The translations under genes and the position numbers were made by a program. The notes beneath the pieces were generated by a model, which saw nothing but the letters and a program-made list of their open reading frames with translations, did no database searches and was not told where the DNA came from. A stretch of DNA of 64,000 nt, from contig JAZDIU010000056.1 of the NCBI GenBank assembly GCA_043804635.1, positions 7,737 through 71,736 of the forward strand, given 5' to 3'. The DNA is from JAZDIU01 sp043804635 (GTDB taxonomy: Bacteria; Chloroflexota; Dehalococcoidia; Dehalococcoidales; UBA2162). How positions within the stretch are numbered: the stretch's first letter is position 1; each line of letters starts with the position of its first letter. Positions 37,330 to 45,854 of the stretch are shown one piece after another.

Positions 37330-37414
37330 CAACCTCACCCCTGTCCCCTCTCCGCAAGCGGAGAGGGGAATAGAAAGAAAAGAGAGGGGCTTCGCCCCTC
37401 TCTTAAACCCTTCC
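37330..37414. repeat. Two-hairpin repeat element, copy 2
   Basis: Begins CAACCT, holds an 11-bp stem CCCCTCTCCGC-AA-GCGGAGAGGGG (37345-37368), then a 10-bp stem AGAGAGGGGC-TTC-GCCCCTCTCT (37381-37403), and ends CTCTCTTAAACCCTTCC. It matches the architecture of 27106-27193. It sits between the yceD promoter and the thiC promoter. Confidence 0.7.
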
Positions 37415-37418
37415 GTAA

Positions 37419-37447
37419 TTGCGATTCTGAATTTTCTATGCTAACAT
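37419..37447 (+). promoter_or_regulatory. Possible promoter of the thiC leader
   Basis: TTGCGA and TAACAT are separated by 17 bases, and the predicted start is about 20 bases before the riboswitch aptamer. Each box matches four of six consensus positions. Confidence 0.4.
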
Positions 37448-37473
37448 ATAAGTGTAAACTAATTGAATTAAGA

Positions 37474-37560
37474 CATAGGGGGTGCCTAACGGCTGAGAGC
37501 CCCGATTGCATCGGGACAACCCTTGGAACCTGATCTCGTTAATGCGAGCGTAGGGAAGAG
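37474..37560 (+). promoter_or_regulatory. TPP (THI-box) riboswitch aptamer
   Basis: All conserved THI-box parts are present in order: GGGGTGCC, GGCTGAGA, a variable P3 stem CCCGA-TTGCA-TCGGG, ACCCTTGGAACCTGATC and the closing GCGTAGGGAA. It binds thiamine pyrophosphate and should shut off thiC when thiamine is plentiful. Confidence 0.95.
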
Positions 37561-37574
37561 AAGCGAATCTTACA

Positions 37575-37608
37575 GACCAAGGGTTCAAATGCCCTTGGTC
37601 TTATTTTT
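37575..37608 (+). terminator. Riboswitch-controlled terminator of thiC
   Basis: GACCAAGGG and CCCTTGGTC form a nine-pair stem followed by TTATTTTT. The left arm CCAAGGGTT (37577-37585) is exactly complementary to AACCCTTGG inside the aptamer (37518-37526). Ligand-free RNA can therefore form an antiterminator, and TPP binding frees the left arm for termination. Confidence 0.85.
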
Positions 37609-37621
37609 ACGGAGGCAGGCA

Positions 37622-38917
37622 ATGACTCAAATAGAACTGGCTGTTAAAGGGACTATTTCGCCACAAATGAAAACGGTGGCTGAACAAGAAGGAGTCGATG
37701 TTGAATTTATCCGGCAGGGCGTAGCCCAAGGAACAATCGTAATCCCAGCCAATATTAACCATAAGAATCTTATCCCTTGTGGAATCGGAAAAGGATTACG
37801 GACGAAGATTAATGCCAATATCGGCACTTCGTCCGATTACGGCAATATCGATACCGAGTTAGCAAAATTACAGGTTGCAGTTAAATGCGGCGCCGATGCG
37901 GTTATGGATTTAAGCACCGGCGGTGATATACCTGCTATCCGCAGGCAGATTATTGGGGCTAGCTCTGTGGCTATCGGCACCGTTCCTATTTACCAGGCTG
38001 GAATTGAAGCAATTAATCAAACTGGTGCTATTGTAAAAATGACCGTCGACCAACTATTCGAGGCGATTGAAGACCATATTCGTGACGGCGTCGACTTTAT
38101 CACCGTGCATTGTGGGGTAACTCAATCAGCTATTAACCGCCTTAAGCAACGCAGACGGGTAGCCGATGTAGTTTCACGCGGCGGGGCTTTTCTTGTTGGC
38201 TGGATGCTCCAAAACGAGCGAGAAAACCCGCTTTATGAGTATTACGACCGCCTGCTTGAGCTAGCCAGGAAATTCGATGTCACGCTGAGTCTAGGGGATG
38301 GTATGCGTCCGGGTAGCCTGGCAGATGCGACCGACCAGGCTCAAATAGATGAGCTACTGGTCATAGGAGAACTGGTAGAAAGAGCACGGCAGGCTGGTGT
38401 CCAGGCAATGGTCGAAGGTCCGGGACATATGCCATTGAACCAGATTGAAGCTAATGTTCTCTTGGAAAAATCGATTTGCCAGGGAGCTCCCTTTTATGTT
38501 TTGGGACCACTAGTAACGGATATCGGTGCCGGCTACGACCATATTACCGGAGCTATCGGCGGAGCGATTGCCGCCTCTGCCGGGGCTGATTTCCTCTGTT
38601 ATGTAACTCCGAGTGAGCACCTTTCCTTGCCCGACGTGGAGGACGTCAGGCAAGGAGTAATCGCTTCCCGCATTGCAGCTCACGCTGCCGACATCGTTAA
38701 AGGAGTCAAAGGTGCTGCCGAGTGGGATAGAAAAATGTCAATCGCCCGAAAGAAGTTGGACTGGGAAGAGCAAGTTAAGCTGTCTATAGACCCGGAACGG
38801 TCAAGCCGTGTCCATACCCAGCATACTACCACCGGAACAGCTTGCAGTATGTGTGGTGAGTTTTGTGCGATGAAGCTGGTCGAAACCTACTTAGGCGTCA
38901 AAGCGGTCAAATGCTAG
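37622..38917 (+). CDS. thiC: Phosphomethylpyrimidine synthase ThiC
   Basis: A 431-residue radical-SAM enzyme that rearranges aminoimidazole ribotide to the thiamine pyrimidine. The C-terminal [4Fe-4S] motif is CSMCGEFC (CxxCxxxxC type), with conserved GTVPIYQA, DFITVHCG, LSLGDGMRPGS and EGPGHMP segments. The ATG at 37622 has GGAGG seven bases upstream; the longer frame from 37523 runs through the riboswitch and is not used. No other thiamine gene follows; the next gene converges. Confidence 0.95.
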   Translation: MTQIELAVKGTISPQMKTVAEQEGVDVEFIRQGVAQGTIVIPANINHKNLIPCGIGKGLRTKINANIGTSSDYGNIDTELAKLQVAVKCGADAVMDLSTGGDIPAIRRQIIGASSVAIGTVPIYQAGIEAINQTGAIVKMTVDQLFEAIEDHIRDGVDFITVHCGVTQSAINRLKQRRRVADVVSRGGAFLVGWMLQNERENPLYEYYDRLLELARKFDVTLSLGDGMRPGSLADATDQAQIDELLVIGELVERARQAGVQAMVEGPGHMPLNQIEANVLLEKSICQGAPFYVLGPLVTDIGAGYDHITGAIGGAIAASAGADFLCYVTPSEHLSLPDVEDVRQGVIASRIAAHAADIVKGVKGAAEWDRKMSIARKKLDWEEQVKLSIDPERSSRVHTQHTTTGTACSMCGEFCAMKLVETYLGVKAVKC

Positions 38918-38918
38918 C

Positions 38919-39551
38919 TTAATGATGTGAAGTTGAATTAGATAGCTCAAGCATTCGGCTTATTTTTGTCCAGATAATTTCTTCTATTTTCTCTTTTGAC
39001 TGGCTGGCGTCTATCACCAGCCAGCGGTCCGGTTCTTCTGCTGCCATTTTGAGGTAGCCTTCACGTACCCTATCGTGGAAGGCTATTTTCTCCTGTTGAA
39101 AACGGTCCTGTCTCTCACTCTTTTTACGTGCTAGCCCTTCTTCAACAGGTATATCTAGGAATATTGTGATATTGGGTCTAAGACCACGGGTAGCAGTCCG
39201 GTTAAGAGATTTAACTGTGTCTAACTCTAGCCCTCGTCCATATCCTTGATAGGCTACTGTGGAATCAGTGTAACGGTCGCAGATGACTGTCTTTCCTTCC
39301 TTTAGTGCCGGTTGGATTATCTGCTCGACTAATAGGGCGCGGGAGGCATTGAAAAGCAAAAGCTCGGTAAGCGATGGTATAGCTCCAGCCCATTTCAGCC
39401 AGTAGCTAATCTTTCTGCCCAGGGGCGTTCCGCCAGGCTCGTGAGTCAAGAGAACCGGTATATCTAGCTGTTTCAACTTCCGGTATAGGGCTTTAGATTG
39501 GAAAGTCTTGCCGCTTCCTTCGCCACCCTCGAAGGTAATAAACAGAGCCAT
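38919..39551 (-). CDS. tmk: Thymidylate kinase
   Basis: A 210-residue P-loop kinase: FEGGEGSGKTFQSKAL, the dTMP-site DRYTDSTVAYQGYGRG, and LDIPVEEGLARKKSER for the lid. It phosphorylates dTMP to dTDP. It lies three bases after surE on the same strand. Confidence 0.94.
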   Translation of the reverse strand: MALFITFEGGEGSGKTFQSKALYRKLKQLDIPVLLTHEPGGTPLGRKISYWLKWAGAIPSLTELLLFNASRALLVEQIIQPALKEGKTVICDRYTDSTVAYQGYGRGLELDTVKSLNRTATRGLRPNITIFLDIPVEEGLARKKSERQDRFQQEKIAFHDRVREGYLKMAAEEPDRWLVIDASQSKEKIEEIIWTKISRMLELSNSTSHH

Positions 39552-39554
39552 TAA

Positions 39555-40334
39555 CTACTCCTTGTTCTTAAGCCATTCGTTGAGGCCGTCAAGGAAACCA
39601 TCCGTCTTAATTCGGGAGTGTTTATTATTCAGGTATAAATGCAGTGGAGTAATCGAGATATACCCCTGCTCGATTGCCCCTATATCGGTGACATTATCTT
39701 TGCTGTTGTTTATCCGGCGGCGTACCAACCAGTAATATGCACGCCTCCCATCATGACCTTCCTCAACGGTATCGATATGACTTTCACCGGCTAAACGAGT
39801 CATTCTAGCCCCTTTAATCTCAGGCGGCGGAAAGTCAGGAAGATTTACATTAAAGAACACATTTCCGGGTGAATTTGAGATAATGTTTCCGGCAATCAGA
39901 GCAGTTACTTTAGCTGCGTTTTCCAGAGAAGTTTTTTCTATTGAGGCGAGAGAAACAGCTAATGCAGGTATGCCCCGTAAATAACCCTGCAAGGCAGCAC
40001 CAACTGTCCCGGAGATTAGCACGTCATTGCCCAGATTCAGTCCGTTGTTTATGCCGGATACGACCAAGTCTATTTTTTTATGGAAAAGTTTTTCTAACGC
40101 CAGAATCACACTGTCACCCGGGGTGCCCTGTACCGAGCAGGCTTCTATTCCCGGAACCAAGGTGCTTGCCTGCTGTATTCTTAACGGATGACTTAGAGTG
40201 ACTGCCGTTCCGATAGCACTCTGTTCCCTATCGGGCGCAACCACTACCACCTCGGCGATTTTTACTAATTCGTTAGCTAACGTCCATAGTCCATCGGCAA
40301 ATATGCCATCGTCATTAGTTACCAGTATTTTCAT
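39555..40334 (-). CDS. surE: 5'-nucleotidase SurE
   Basis: A 259-residue survival protein with the metal-binding ILVTNDDGI N-terminus, APDREQSAIG, VSGINNGLNLG and GTVGAALQG. It dephosphorylates nucleoside monophosphates and some other phosphoesters. The start ATG is at 40334 and it is followed closely by tmk. Confidence 0.94.
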   Translation of the reverse strand: MKILVTNDDGIFADGLWTLANELVKIAEVVVVAPDREQSAIGTAVTLSHPLRIQQASTLVPGIEACSVQGTPGDSVILALEKLFHKKIDLVVSGINNGLNLGNDVLISGTVGAALQGYLRGIPALAVSLASIEKTSLENAAKVTALIAGNIISNSPGNVFFNVNLPDFPPPEIKGARMTRLAGESHIDTVEEGHDGRRAYYWLVRRRINNSKDNVTDIGAIEQGYISITPLHLYLNNKHSRIKTDGFLDGLNEWLKNKE

Positions 40335-40454
40335 TGCTCTTTTCAGTCTATCACAGCCAGAATAAACGAAGCAAAAACTTTAGTTTTGAGTTACTTTTTT
40401 ATGGAGTTAAGGCAGCTAATTGTGAGGTTATGCCACAAATTCCGCTAATAAGAC

Positions 40455-41069
40455 TCAGCACTTCGCTCTCAAGTGAGATGTATCGTTTAGCAAGGTGAGG
40501 ACGGCCCGGTTGGGCTGGGTTTCTATGATACTGAGCGAAGCATTATCGAGGCGCATTCGACCCCAATGTTCTGGTCCCAAGCCCAGTAACGAGCAAATCA
40601 GTGCTCTTAGCGGTCCGCTATGTGCGGTAATCGCTACCGTCTGTTCCGGCGTGTGTTGCTTCAGCCTGTCTAGAAACTTGCCTACTCGCTCAAAAAAAGT
40701 CATAAAGGTCTCACCGCCGGGGAACTCCAGGTCGGGAGTAAAATTAGCAATTAATTTAGCCACGTCGGGGAAAAGTGGTCCGATTTCCGCAATAGAGAGA
40801 CCTTCGATTCGACCGTAGTTGATTTCTTTTAATTCGGGGCAGGTGATGATATTCAGCTGATGTCCCGAAGCGACAATTTCAGCCGTCGTTACGGCTCGTT
40901 TGAGGTCGCTTGAATAGATGGCGTCTATTTTTTCGTTAGTAAGGCGATGGCTCAACTTTTCAACCTGAGCCCGCCCTTCGACACTCAGTTCTACATCGGT
41001 ATGTCCGGCAAACTGACGGGCGCTGTTAGATGCGGTTACGCCATGTCTTATTAAAAGCAGTTTAGGCAA
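40455..41069 (-). CDS. Histidine phosphatase family protein (phosphoglycerate mutase-like)
   Basis: A 204-residue protein with the RHG motif LLIRHGVTASN, SSDLKRAVTTAEI, the Glu of ELKEINYGRIEG, and the second catalytic His in AITAHSGPLRALI. The size and YGRIEG motif fit CobC/GpmB-like broad-specificity phosphatases. The exact substrate (alpha-ribazole phosphate or others) cannot be decided. It follows acyP by 19 bases. Confidence 0.88.
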   Translation of the reverse strand: MPKLLLIRHGVTASNSARQFAGHTDVELSVEGRAQVEKLSHRLTNEKIDAIYSSDLKRAVTTAEIVASGHQLNIITCPELKEINYGRIEGLSIAEIGPLFPDVAKLIANFTPDLEFPGGETFMTFFERVGKFLDRLKQHTPEQTVAITAHSGPLRALICSLLGLGPEHWGRMRLDNASLSIIETQPNRAVLTLLNDTSHLRAKC

Positions 41070-41088
41070 ATGCCCTCCTGAAGTTGAG

Positions 41089-41373
41089 CTAATACTTTAT
41101 CGTGAAGCCTGAGTAAGTTCCGGTAAATTCCGACCAATTAGCCTCGATATCCTCTATCCTGGCACCAGACGGTCCGATTTTCAGATGTTGAACCAGTTCT
41201 TCGAGTTTAGTGCGTTCACCTTCTGCCAAGACTTCTACTGATTCTCCGCCCGGTAAATTACGGACATAACCAGTCAGCCCCAGTTTAATTGCTTGTCTTG
41301 AAGTAAAAGCACGGAAATAAACGCCCTGGACGCGACCTGTCACAATTGCCTGCAAAAAGGCTAAATCAGCCAT
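41089..41373 (-). CDS. acyP: Acylphosphatase
   Basis: A 94-residue ferredoxin-like enzyme: GRVQGVYFRAFTSRQA contains the catalytic Arg and GYVRNLPGGESVEV the catalytic Asn. It hydrolyses acyl phosphates. I chose the ATG at 41373; a TTG 15 bases upstream would add five residues. Confidence 0.92.
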   Translation of the reverse strand: MADLAFLQAIVTGRVQGVYFRAFTSRQAIKLGLTGYVRNLPGGESVEVLAEGERTKLEELVQHLKIGPSGARIEDIEANWSEFTGTYSGFTIKY

Positions 41374-41462
41374 GCTAAGTGTTTTCAATCTCGGAATAGC
41401 AAACTCTGGAAGATTAAATCCCTTATCGTCAAAACCTAATGGATGTCGGGATAGATTCAGAG

Positions 41463-41612
41463 CTATTCTTGCTCTTCCTCTACTTCCTCTTTTTTGCCTT
41501 TTTTGATAACTTCCACGGTTATCGGCGGCGGCAAAATGGTACTTGCCATGGGTTTCTTAGCATCTTTTTTGGGTTTTTTGGTTTCTCTCCACCTGAAATC
41601 TCGTTTTCCCAT
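41463..41612 (-). CDS. Small basic conserved-looking protein, 49 residues
   Basis: The minus strand carries an ORF from ATG 41612 with GGAGG six bases upstream. The product begins MGKRDFRWRETKKPKKD, has a central ILPPPITVEVIKKGKK segment and an acidic tail EEVEEEQE. It lies between glmS and acyP on their strand. The basic start, proline break and acidic end suggest a nucleic-acid or ribosome-associated small protein; I recall similar short ORFs in Dehalococcoidia but cannot verify it. The opposite-strand frame at 41439-41639 is a shadow of it. Confidence 0.7.
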   Translation of the reverse strand: MGKRDFRWRETKKPKKDAKKPMASTILPPPITVEVIKKGKKEEVEEEQE

Positions 41613-41693
41613 AGTGAACCTCCGAGTTTTCTTAATTGAAGTTTAGCAAAGAGGAACTGTTCTGTAAAGCCAGTCTGCACGGAAAGTCGATGC

Positions 41694-43463
41694 TCATTCT
41701 ACCGTTACGCTCTTAGCTAAGTTTCTTGGGAAATCAATCGGGCAATCTCTCGCTTTAGCGGCATAGTAGGCAAGCAATTGAAGAGCCACGGTATTGACTA
41801 TGGGCGAAAACATAGCATCGACTTGAGGAACGGTAATAATCGAATCAACCAAATCAGAAGTCATTTCGTCCCCTTCTTCAATGAGAGCAATCATCGGCGA
41901 CCTTCTAGCTTTTATCTCTTTGATGTTGGTCAGCATTGCTTCATAAGTGCTATCACGAGCGACAATGGCGATAACTGGCGATGAAGGACCCAGCAGGGCG
42001 AAGGGACCGTGTTTGAGTTCACCGGCGGAATAGCCTTCAGCATGAATGTAGGCAATTTCTTTAAGTTTGAGCGCCCCCTCCAGAGCGACCGGGTAGTTTG
42101 TTCCTCTGCCGATAAAGAAAACGTCATTATATTTTGCTAGATACTCCGCCTGTTCCTTTATTCTGGCTTCTTCATCGAGGACTTGCTGAATTTTACTAGG
42201 CAGTTGTCTTAGTTCCATAAATAAACTTGCCAGCTTTCTGGCGTCGACTTTTGAATAAGACATCGCTAACCAGTAGAGCACTACAAGCTCAGCTAAAAAG
42301 CTCTTGGTAGCAGCTACACTTATCTCCGGACCGGCCCTGGTATAAATAGTCTGGCTGGCAATCCGGCTCGCTGTGGAACCGACTACATTGGTGATAGCTA
42401 TCACACGAGACCCGGCTTCTTTTAATCTTTTCATTGCCTTCAATGTATCGGCTGTCTCGCCCGACTGAGTGATAGCGATAGCTAAAGGCGTTGCCAGAGG
42501 GCGTTTATAATAATTGAATTCCGAAGCCAGCTCTACCCTCACGGGAATGCCAAGCAGTTCTTCAACAACATATTTACCCGCTAGAGCGGCGTGATAGGAT
42601 GTACCACAAGCTAACATTAAAATCGATTCGGCATCGGCTAAACCAGCTACAGGTTCGGTTAGACGAATATATTCAGCAAGAGTATTTCTTATAACCTTTG
42701 GCTGTTCGTGTATCTCTTTGAGCATGAAGTGTTCATAGCCGCCTTTTTGTGCCTCATCTACGCTCCATGATATTCTGTGTTCTTCAACTCTGACTTTAAC
42801 GCCTTTTCTCTTAAATTCTACCTTACCCGGTCTAACAATCCCGATATCCCCGTCCTCTGGATATATAACCCTATCAGTATAATCTAATACCGCGGGGACA
42901 TCTGAGGCGATAAAGTTATCTCTATCGCTGACACCGATAACCAGAGGACTGTCTTTACGGGCTACGATTAATCTCGACTCACCCGCTGCCAATACTATTA
43001 CGGCGTAGGAACCATCGAGCTGATGTAAAGCAGATTCCACTGCTTTCTCTAAATCACCATCGTAATATTTCTCAATTAGGTGCGGAATGACTTCTGTATC
43101 AGTTTCAGAAACAAATTTATGTCCTTCATCAGTTAACCGGGCTTTTAATTCCGAATAATTGTCAATTATTCCGTTGTGGACCACAGCGATTTTTCCGGTG
43201 CAGTCTAGGTGAGGATGAGCATTCAATTGAGACGGTACCCCGTGTGTTGCCCATCTCGTATGACCGATACCTGCAGTGCCACGAAACTTCGGCGATGCCT
43301 TTTCTAACGCCGCTACTCTGACGGCATCCTTATATACCTCGATACTGCCATCGGCGATGGCAATACCGCAGGAATCATAACCGCGGTACTCCAACTTTCT
43401 CAGACAATTAATGATTATGGACTGGGCTTGTCGGTCTCCTATGTAGCCAATGATGCCGCACAT
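41694..43463 (-). CDS. glmS: Glutamine-fructose-6-phosphate aminotransferase (isomerizing)
   Basis: A 589-residue two-domain enzyme. Cys2 of MCGIIGYIG is the N-terminal nucleophile of the glutaminase domain (HTRWATHG, HNGIIDNY present). Two SIS domains follow (SQSGET-type: TQSGETADTLKA; ARGTNYPVALEGALKLKE). It makes glucosamine-6-phosphate. It starts one base after the GlmU-like gene's stop and ends the amino-sugar operon. Confidence 0.95.
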   Translation of the reverse strand: MCGIIGYIGDRQAQSIIINCLRKLEYRGYDSCGIAIADGSIEVYKDAVRVAALEKASPKFRGTAGIGHTRWATHGVPSQLNAHPHLDCTGKIAVVHNGIIDNYSELKARLTDEGHKFVSETDTEVIPHLIEKYYDGDLEKAVESALHQLDGSYAVIVLAAGESRLIVARKDSPLVIGVSDRDNFIASDVPAVLDYTDRVIYPEDGDIGIVRPGKVEFKRKGVKVRVEEHRISWSVDEAQKGGYEHFMLKEIHEQPKVIRNTLAEYIRLTEPVAGLADAESILMLACGTSYHAALAGKYVVEELLGIPVRVELASEFNYYKRPLATPLAIAITQSGETADTLKAMKRLKEAGSRVIAITNVVGSTASRIASQTIYTRAGPEISVAATKSFLAELVVLYWLAMSYSKVDARKLASLFMELRQLPSKIQQVLDEEARIKEQAEYLAKYNDVFFIGRGTNYPVALEGALKLKEIAYIHAEGYSAGELKHGPFALLGPSSPVIAIVARDSTYEAMLTNIKEIKARRSPMIALIEEGDEMTSDLVDSIITVPQVDAMFSPIVNTVALQLLAYYAAKARDCPIDFPRNLAKSVTVE

Positions 43464-43464
43464 T

Positions 43465-44640
43465 TTAAATTACCAGACTCCTATCAGGAATCCTTCCGCT
43501 AACCAGTTTTGTGGCTTGAATCTGGCTATAATTACCGATAATACTACCCGGCTGAGCCACAACACAACTCTCCACGTTACAGTTCACACCCAGCATTGCC
43601 CCCATTTTCACCTGGTGATGCTCGCTATCTACCTTAACCTCAGCTTGACCGCTACTGGCAATAAAATGGCTTTTAATGAAACAACCTTTGTCAATAACGG
43701 AATCTTGAATAAGTGAACTAGATCCGATATTAACATCATCACTAATAACACTGTTGGTAATTTCAGTAAATGGCGATATAACCACATTATCGCCGATGCT
43801 AGTCGCCGGCATTATGCAAACATTGGGACCGATGTCACAATTCTCTCCAATTATCACAGGGCCTACTATGTAACAGTTCGATCTAATAGTTGTTCCGTTT
43901 CCTATTGAGACCTGCCCCTTTATCGAAGCACCAGTTTCGATAACGCCGCCTAATTTCGCAGGAATCCGGCGAAGAATCGCATCATTAAGACTAATTATGT
44001 CCCAGGGATAAACGACATCAAGCCAAGTGCCCTCCGTTTCTTGAACATTGACCGGTTTGTCTTCTAGAACCATTCGATTTATGACGTCAGGAATATGTAA
44101 TTCGGTTCCAATAAAATCGAAGACATCTCTATTAAAAGCATAGATACCAGTATTAACTATGTTGCCTCTAGTTTGCTCAGGATTTTCTATGATTTCTTTA
44201 ACCAGACCATTTTCAATAGCAACTACACCGTATCTAGCCGGATTAACTACTTTTTTCACCAATATGGCACTGGGGCTGATTTTAGTAAAGCTAGCTATGG
44301 TACTTGCCTCAATAAGGTTATCACCGTGCAGGACTAAGAATTCGTCTTCTACCGAATTTTTGACCAGTGCCAGAGCATTGGCTGTACCTAATTGTTTCTC
44401 TTGCGTTATGTAAACTATGTTAACACCGAACTTCTCTCCAGAGCCCATATAATCGAATATCTGTTCCCTGCGGTAACCGACAACAATGACAATCTGCCGA
44501 ATGCCGTTCTTAGCTAGTGCCTCGACCACATACTGCAAGATAGGCTTATCAGCAATGGGAAGCATTACTTTCGGTTTGGTTACGGTAAAAGGTCTAAGCC
44601 TTTGTCCCTCACCAGCGGCCAGAATTACTGCTTGTTTCAT
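43465..44640 (-). CDS. GlmU-like sugar-1-phosphate nucleotidyltransferase, copy 1
   Basis: A 391-residue protein with an N-terminal nucleotidyltransferase domain (VILAAGEGQRLRPFTVTKPKVMLPIADKPIL) and a C-terminal left-handed beta-helix of hexapeptide repeats (GVIETGASIKGQVSIGNG... onward). This is the archaeal-type bifunctional layout (nucleotidyltransferase plus acetyl/acyltransferase). With GlmM and GlmS present it is likely to make UDP-GlcNAc, but the nucleotide and sugar cannot be told from the motif. It is about a quarter to a third identical by eye to the next gene. Confidence 0.85.
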   Translation of the reverse strand: MKQAVILAAGEGQRLRPFTVTKPKVMLPIADKPILQYVVEALAKNGIRQIVIVVGYRREQIFDYMGSGEKFGVNIVYITQEKQLGTANALALVKNSVEDEFLVLHGDNLIEASTIASFTKISPSAILVKKVVNPARYGVVAIENGLVKEIIENPEQTRGNIVNTGIYAFNRDVFDFIGTELHIPDVINRMVLEDKPVNVQETEGTWLDVVYPWDIISLNDAILRRIPAKLGGVIETGASIKGQVSIGNGTTIRSNCYIVGPVIIGENCDIGPNVCIMPATSIGDNVVISPFTEITNSVISDDVNIGSSSLIQDSVIDKGCFIKSHFIASSGQAEVKVDSEHHQVKMGAMLGVNCNVESCVVAQPGSIIGNYSQIQATKLVSGRIPDRSLVI

Positions 44641-44646
44641 AATGCC

Positions 44647-45849
44647 TCAAAATATCTCCGAATCCGGGGCGATAACACCGCCGACTACGGCACCGGGACC
44701 GATATGAGTATTATTACCAATCATAGCACCTACATTAATCGAAGCGTTAATGCCAGTTTTGACATTATCACCCATTATGGTTCCTAGCTTTCGTCTACCG
44801 GTATTAATATCGGCAGCTACTATATTATCCTCATTTAATCTTAGATTGGCAATCTTAGTACCCGCACCTAAATTACAATCTTCCCCGATAACACTATCGC
44901 CGACGTAGTTATGATGCGGAATTTTACTACCTCTCATAATTATCGAGTTCTTGATTTCAACGCTGGCACCGATGTGGCAACTATCACCGATGGCAGTGCA
45001 GGGACGAATATAGCAGTTGGGGCCAATCTCACAATCCTCACCGATAACGACTGGTCCTATAATATAAGAACCTGACCTCACTTCCGTACCTTTTCCGATA
45101 GAAACGGAACCTTTAATTACCGCATTCTTTTCTATCACGCCCAGGTTTTTAGCTTTTAAGGTAGATAATAGCGATTCATTAGCCTTAAGCAAATCCCAGG
45201 GGTAACTAAGGTCGAGCCAAGATATAATTCTATGACCGATGACTTTTTCTCCGTGGTCTATCATCCATTGCAGGGAATCAGTTATTTCATATTCTCCGCG
45301 CAGCGACTTGGGTGTTTCGGCTATGGCAGTAAATATTTCAGGAGTGAACAAGTATAAGCCGGCATTAGCCATATTCGAGGGCGGATTTTCCACTTTTTCA
45401 TAAATATGAACTACTCTGTCTTTCTTGAGTTCGACAACACCTAAATCCCGGTTATTCTCAACTTTTATGAGACTCATTGTATTACCTTGCCTATGGATTA
45501 AACCGCTTATATCTTTTCTATCGACAACAATATCCCCGTTAATCATCAAGAAATTTCCACTCACTGAGCCTTCGACCATTCTAATAGCGTCAGCTGTGCC
45601 CAGCTGTCTACGCTGCTGGCGATACTTAATGCTTATTCCCCATTTTGAGCCATCACCAAAGTAACGGCGTATTTGTTCGTCATGATAGCCAACAATAAGA
45701 ATAAACTCCTGAACGCCCGCCTCTTTTGCCTCGATAAGTAAATGTTCCAGGATGGGTTTATTAGCTATAGGCAGCATTACTTTTGGTCTGGTATAGGTTA
45801 GAGGACGCATCCGGCTGCCTTCCCCGGCCGCTAAAATAACTGCCTTCAT
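44647..45849 (-). CDS. GlmU-like sugar-1-phosphate nucleotidyltransferase, copy 2
   Basis: A 400-residue paralogue: AVILAAGEGSRMRPLTYTRPKVMLPIANKPIL, then the hexapeptide helix ending ...GPGAVVGGVIAPDSEIF. The Met at 45849 has a GAGGTGA ribosome site that overlaps the glmM stop, so it is chosen over 45870. The two copies may divide the work (for example UDP-GlcNAc versus another NDP-sugar) or act as two steps. Spacing to the next copy is six bases. Confidence 0.85.
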   Translation of the reverse strand: MKAVILAAGEGSRMRPLTYTRPKVMLPIANKPILEHLLIEAKEAGVQEFILIVGYHDEQIRRYFGDGSKWGISIKYRQQRRQLGTADAIRMVEGSVSGNFLMINGDIVVDRKDISGLIHRQGNTMSLIKVENNRDLGVVELKKDRVVHIYEKVENPPSNMANAGLYLFTPEIFTAIAETPKSLRGEYEITDSLQWMIDHGEKVIGHRIISWLDLSYPWDLLKANESLLSTLKAKNLGVIEKNAVIKGSVSIGKGTEVRSGSYIIGPVVIGEDCEIGPNCYIRPCTAIGDSCHIGASVEIKNSIIMRGSKIPHHNYVGDSVIGEDCNLGAGTKIANLRLNEDNIVAADINTGRRKLGTIMGDNVKTGINASINVGAMIGNNTHIGPGAVVGGVIAPDSEIF

Positions 45850-45854
45850 TCCTG

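Noticed and set aside
37523..37621. An N-terminal extension of ThiC of 33 residues
   Set aside because: It runs through the riboswitch and terminator, while the ATG at 37622 has an ideal ribosome site and begins the known protein.
41439..41639. A plus-strand Phe-rich protein
   Set aside because: It is the complement of the Lys-rich small gene on the minus strand, and it lacks a ribosome site.
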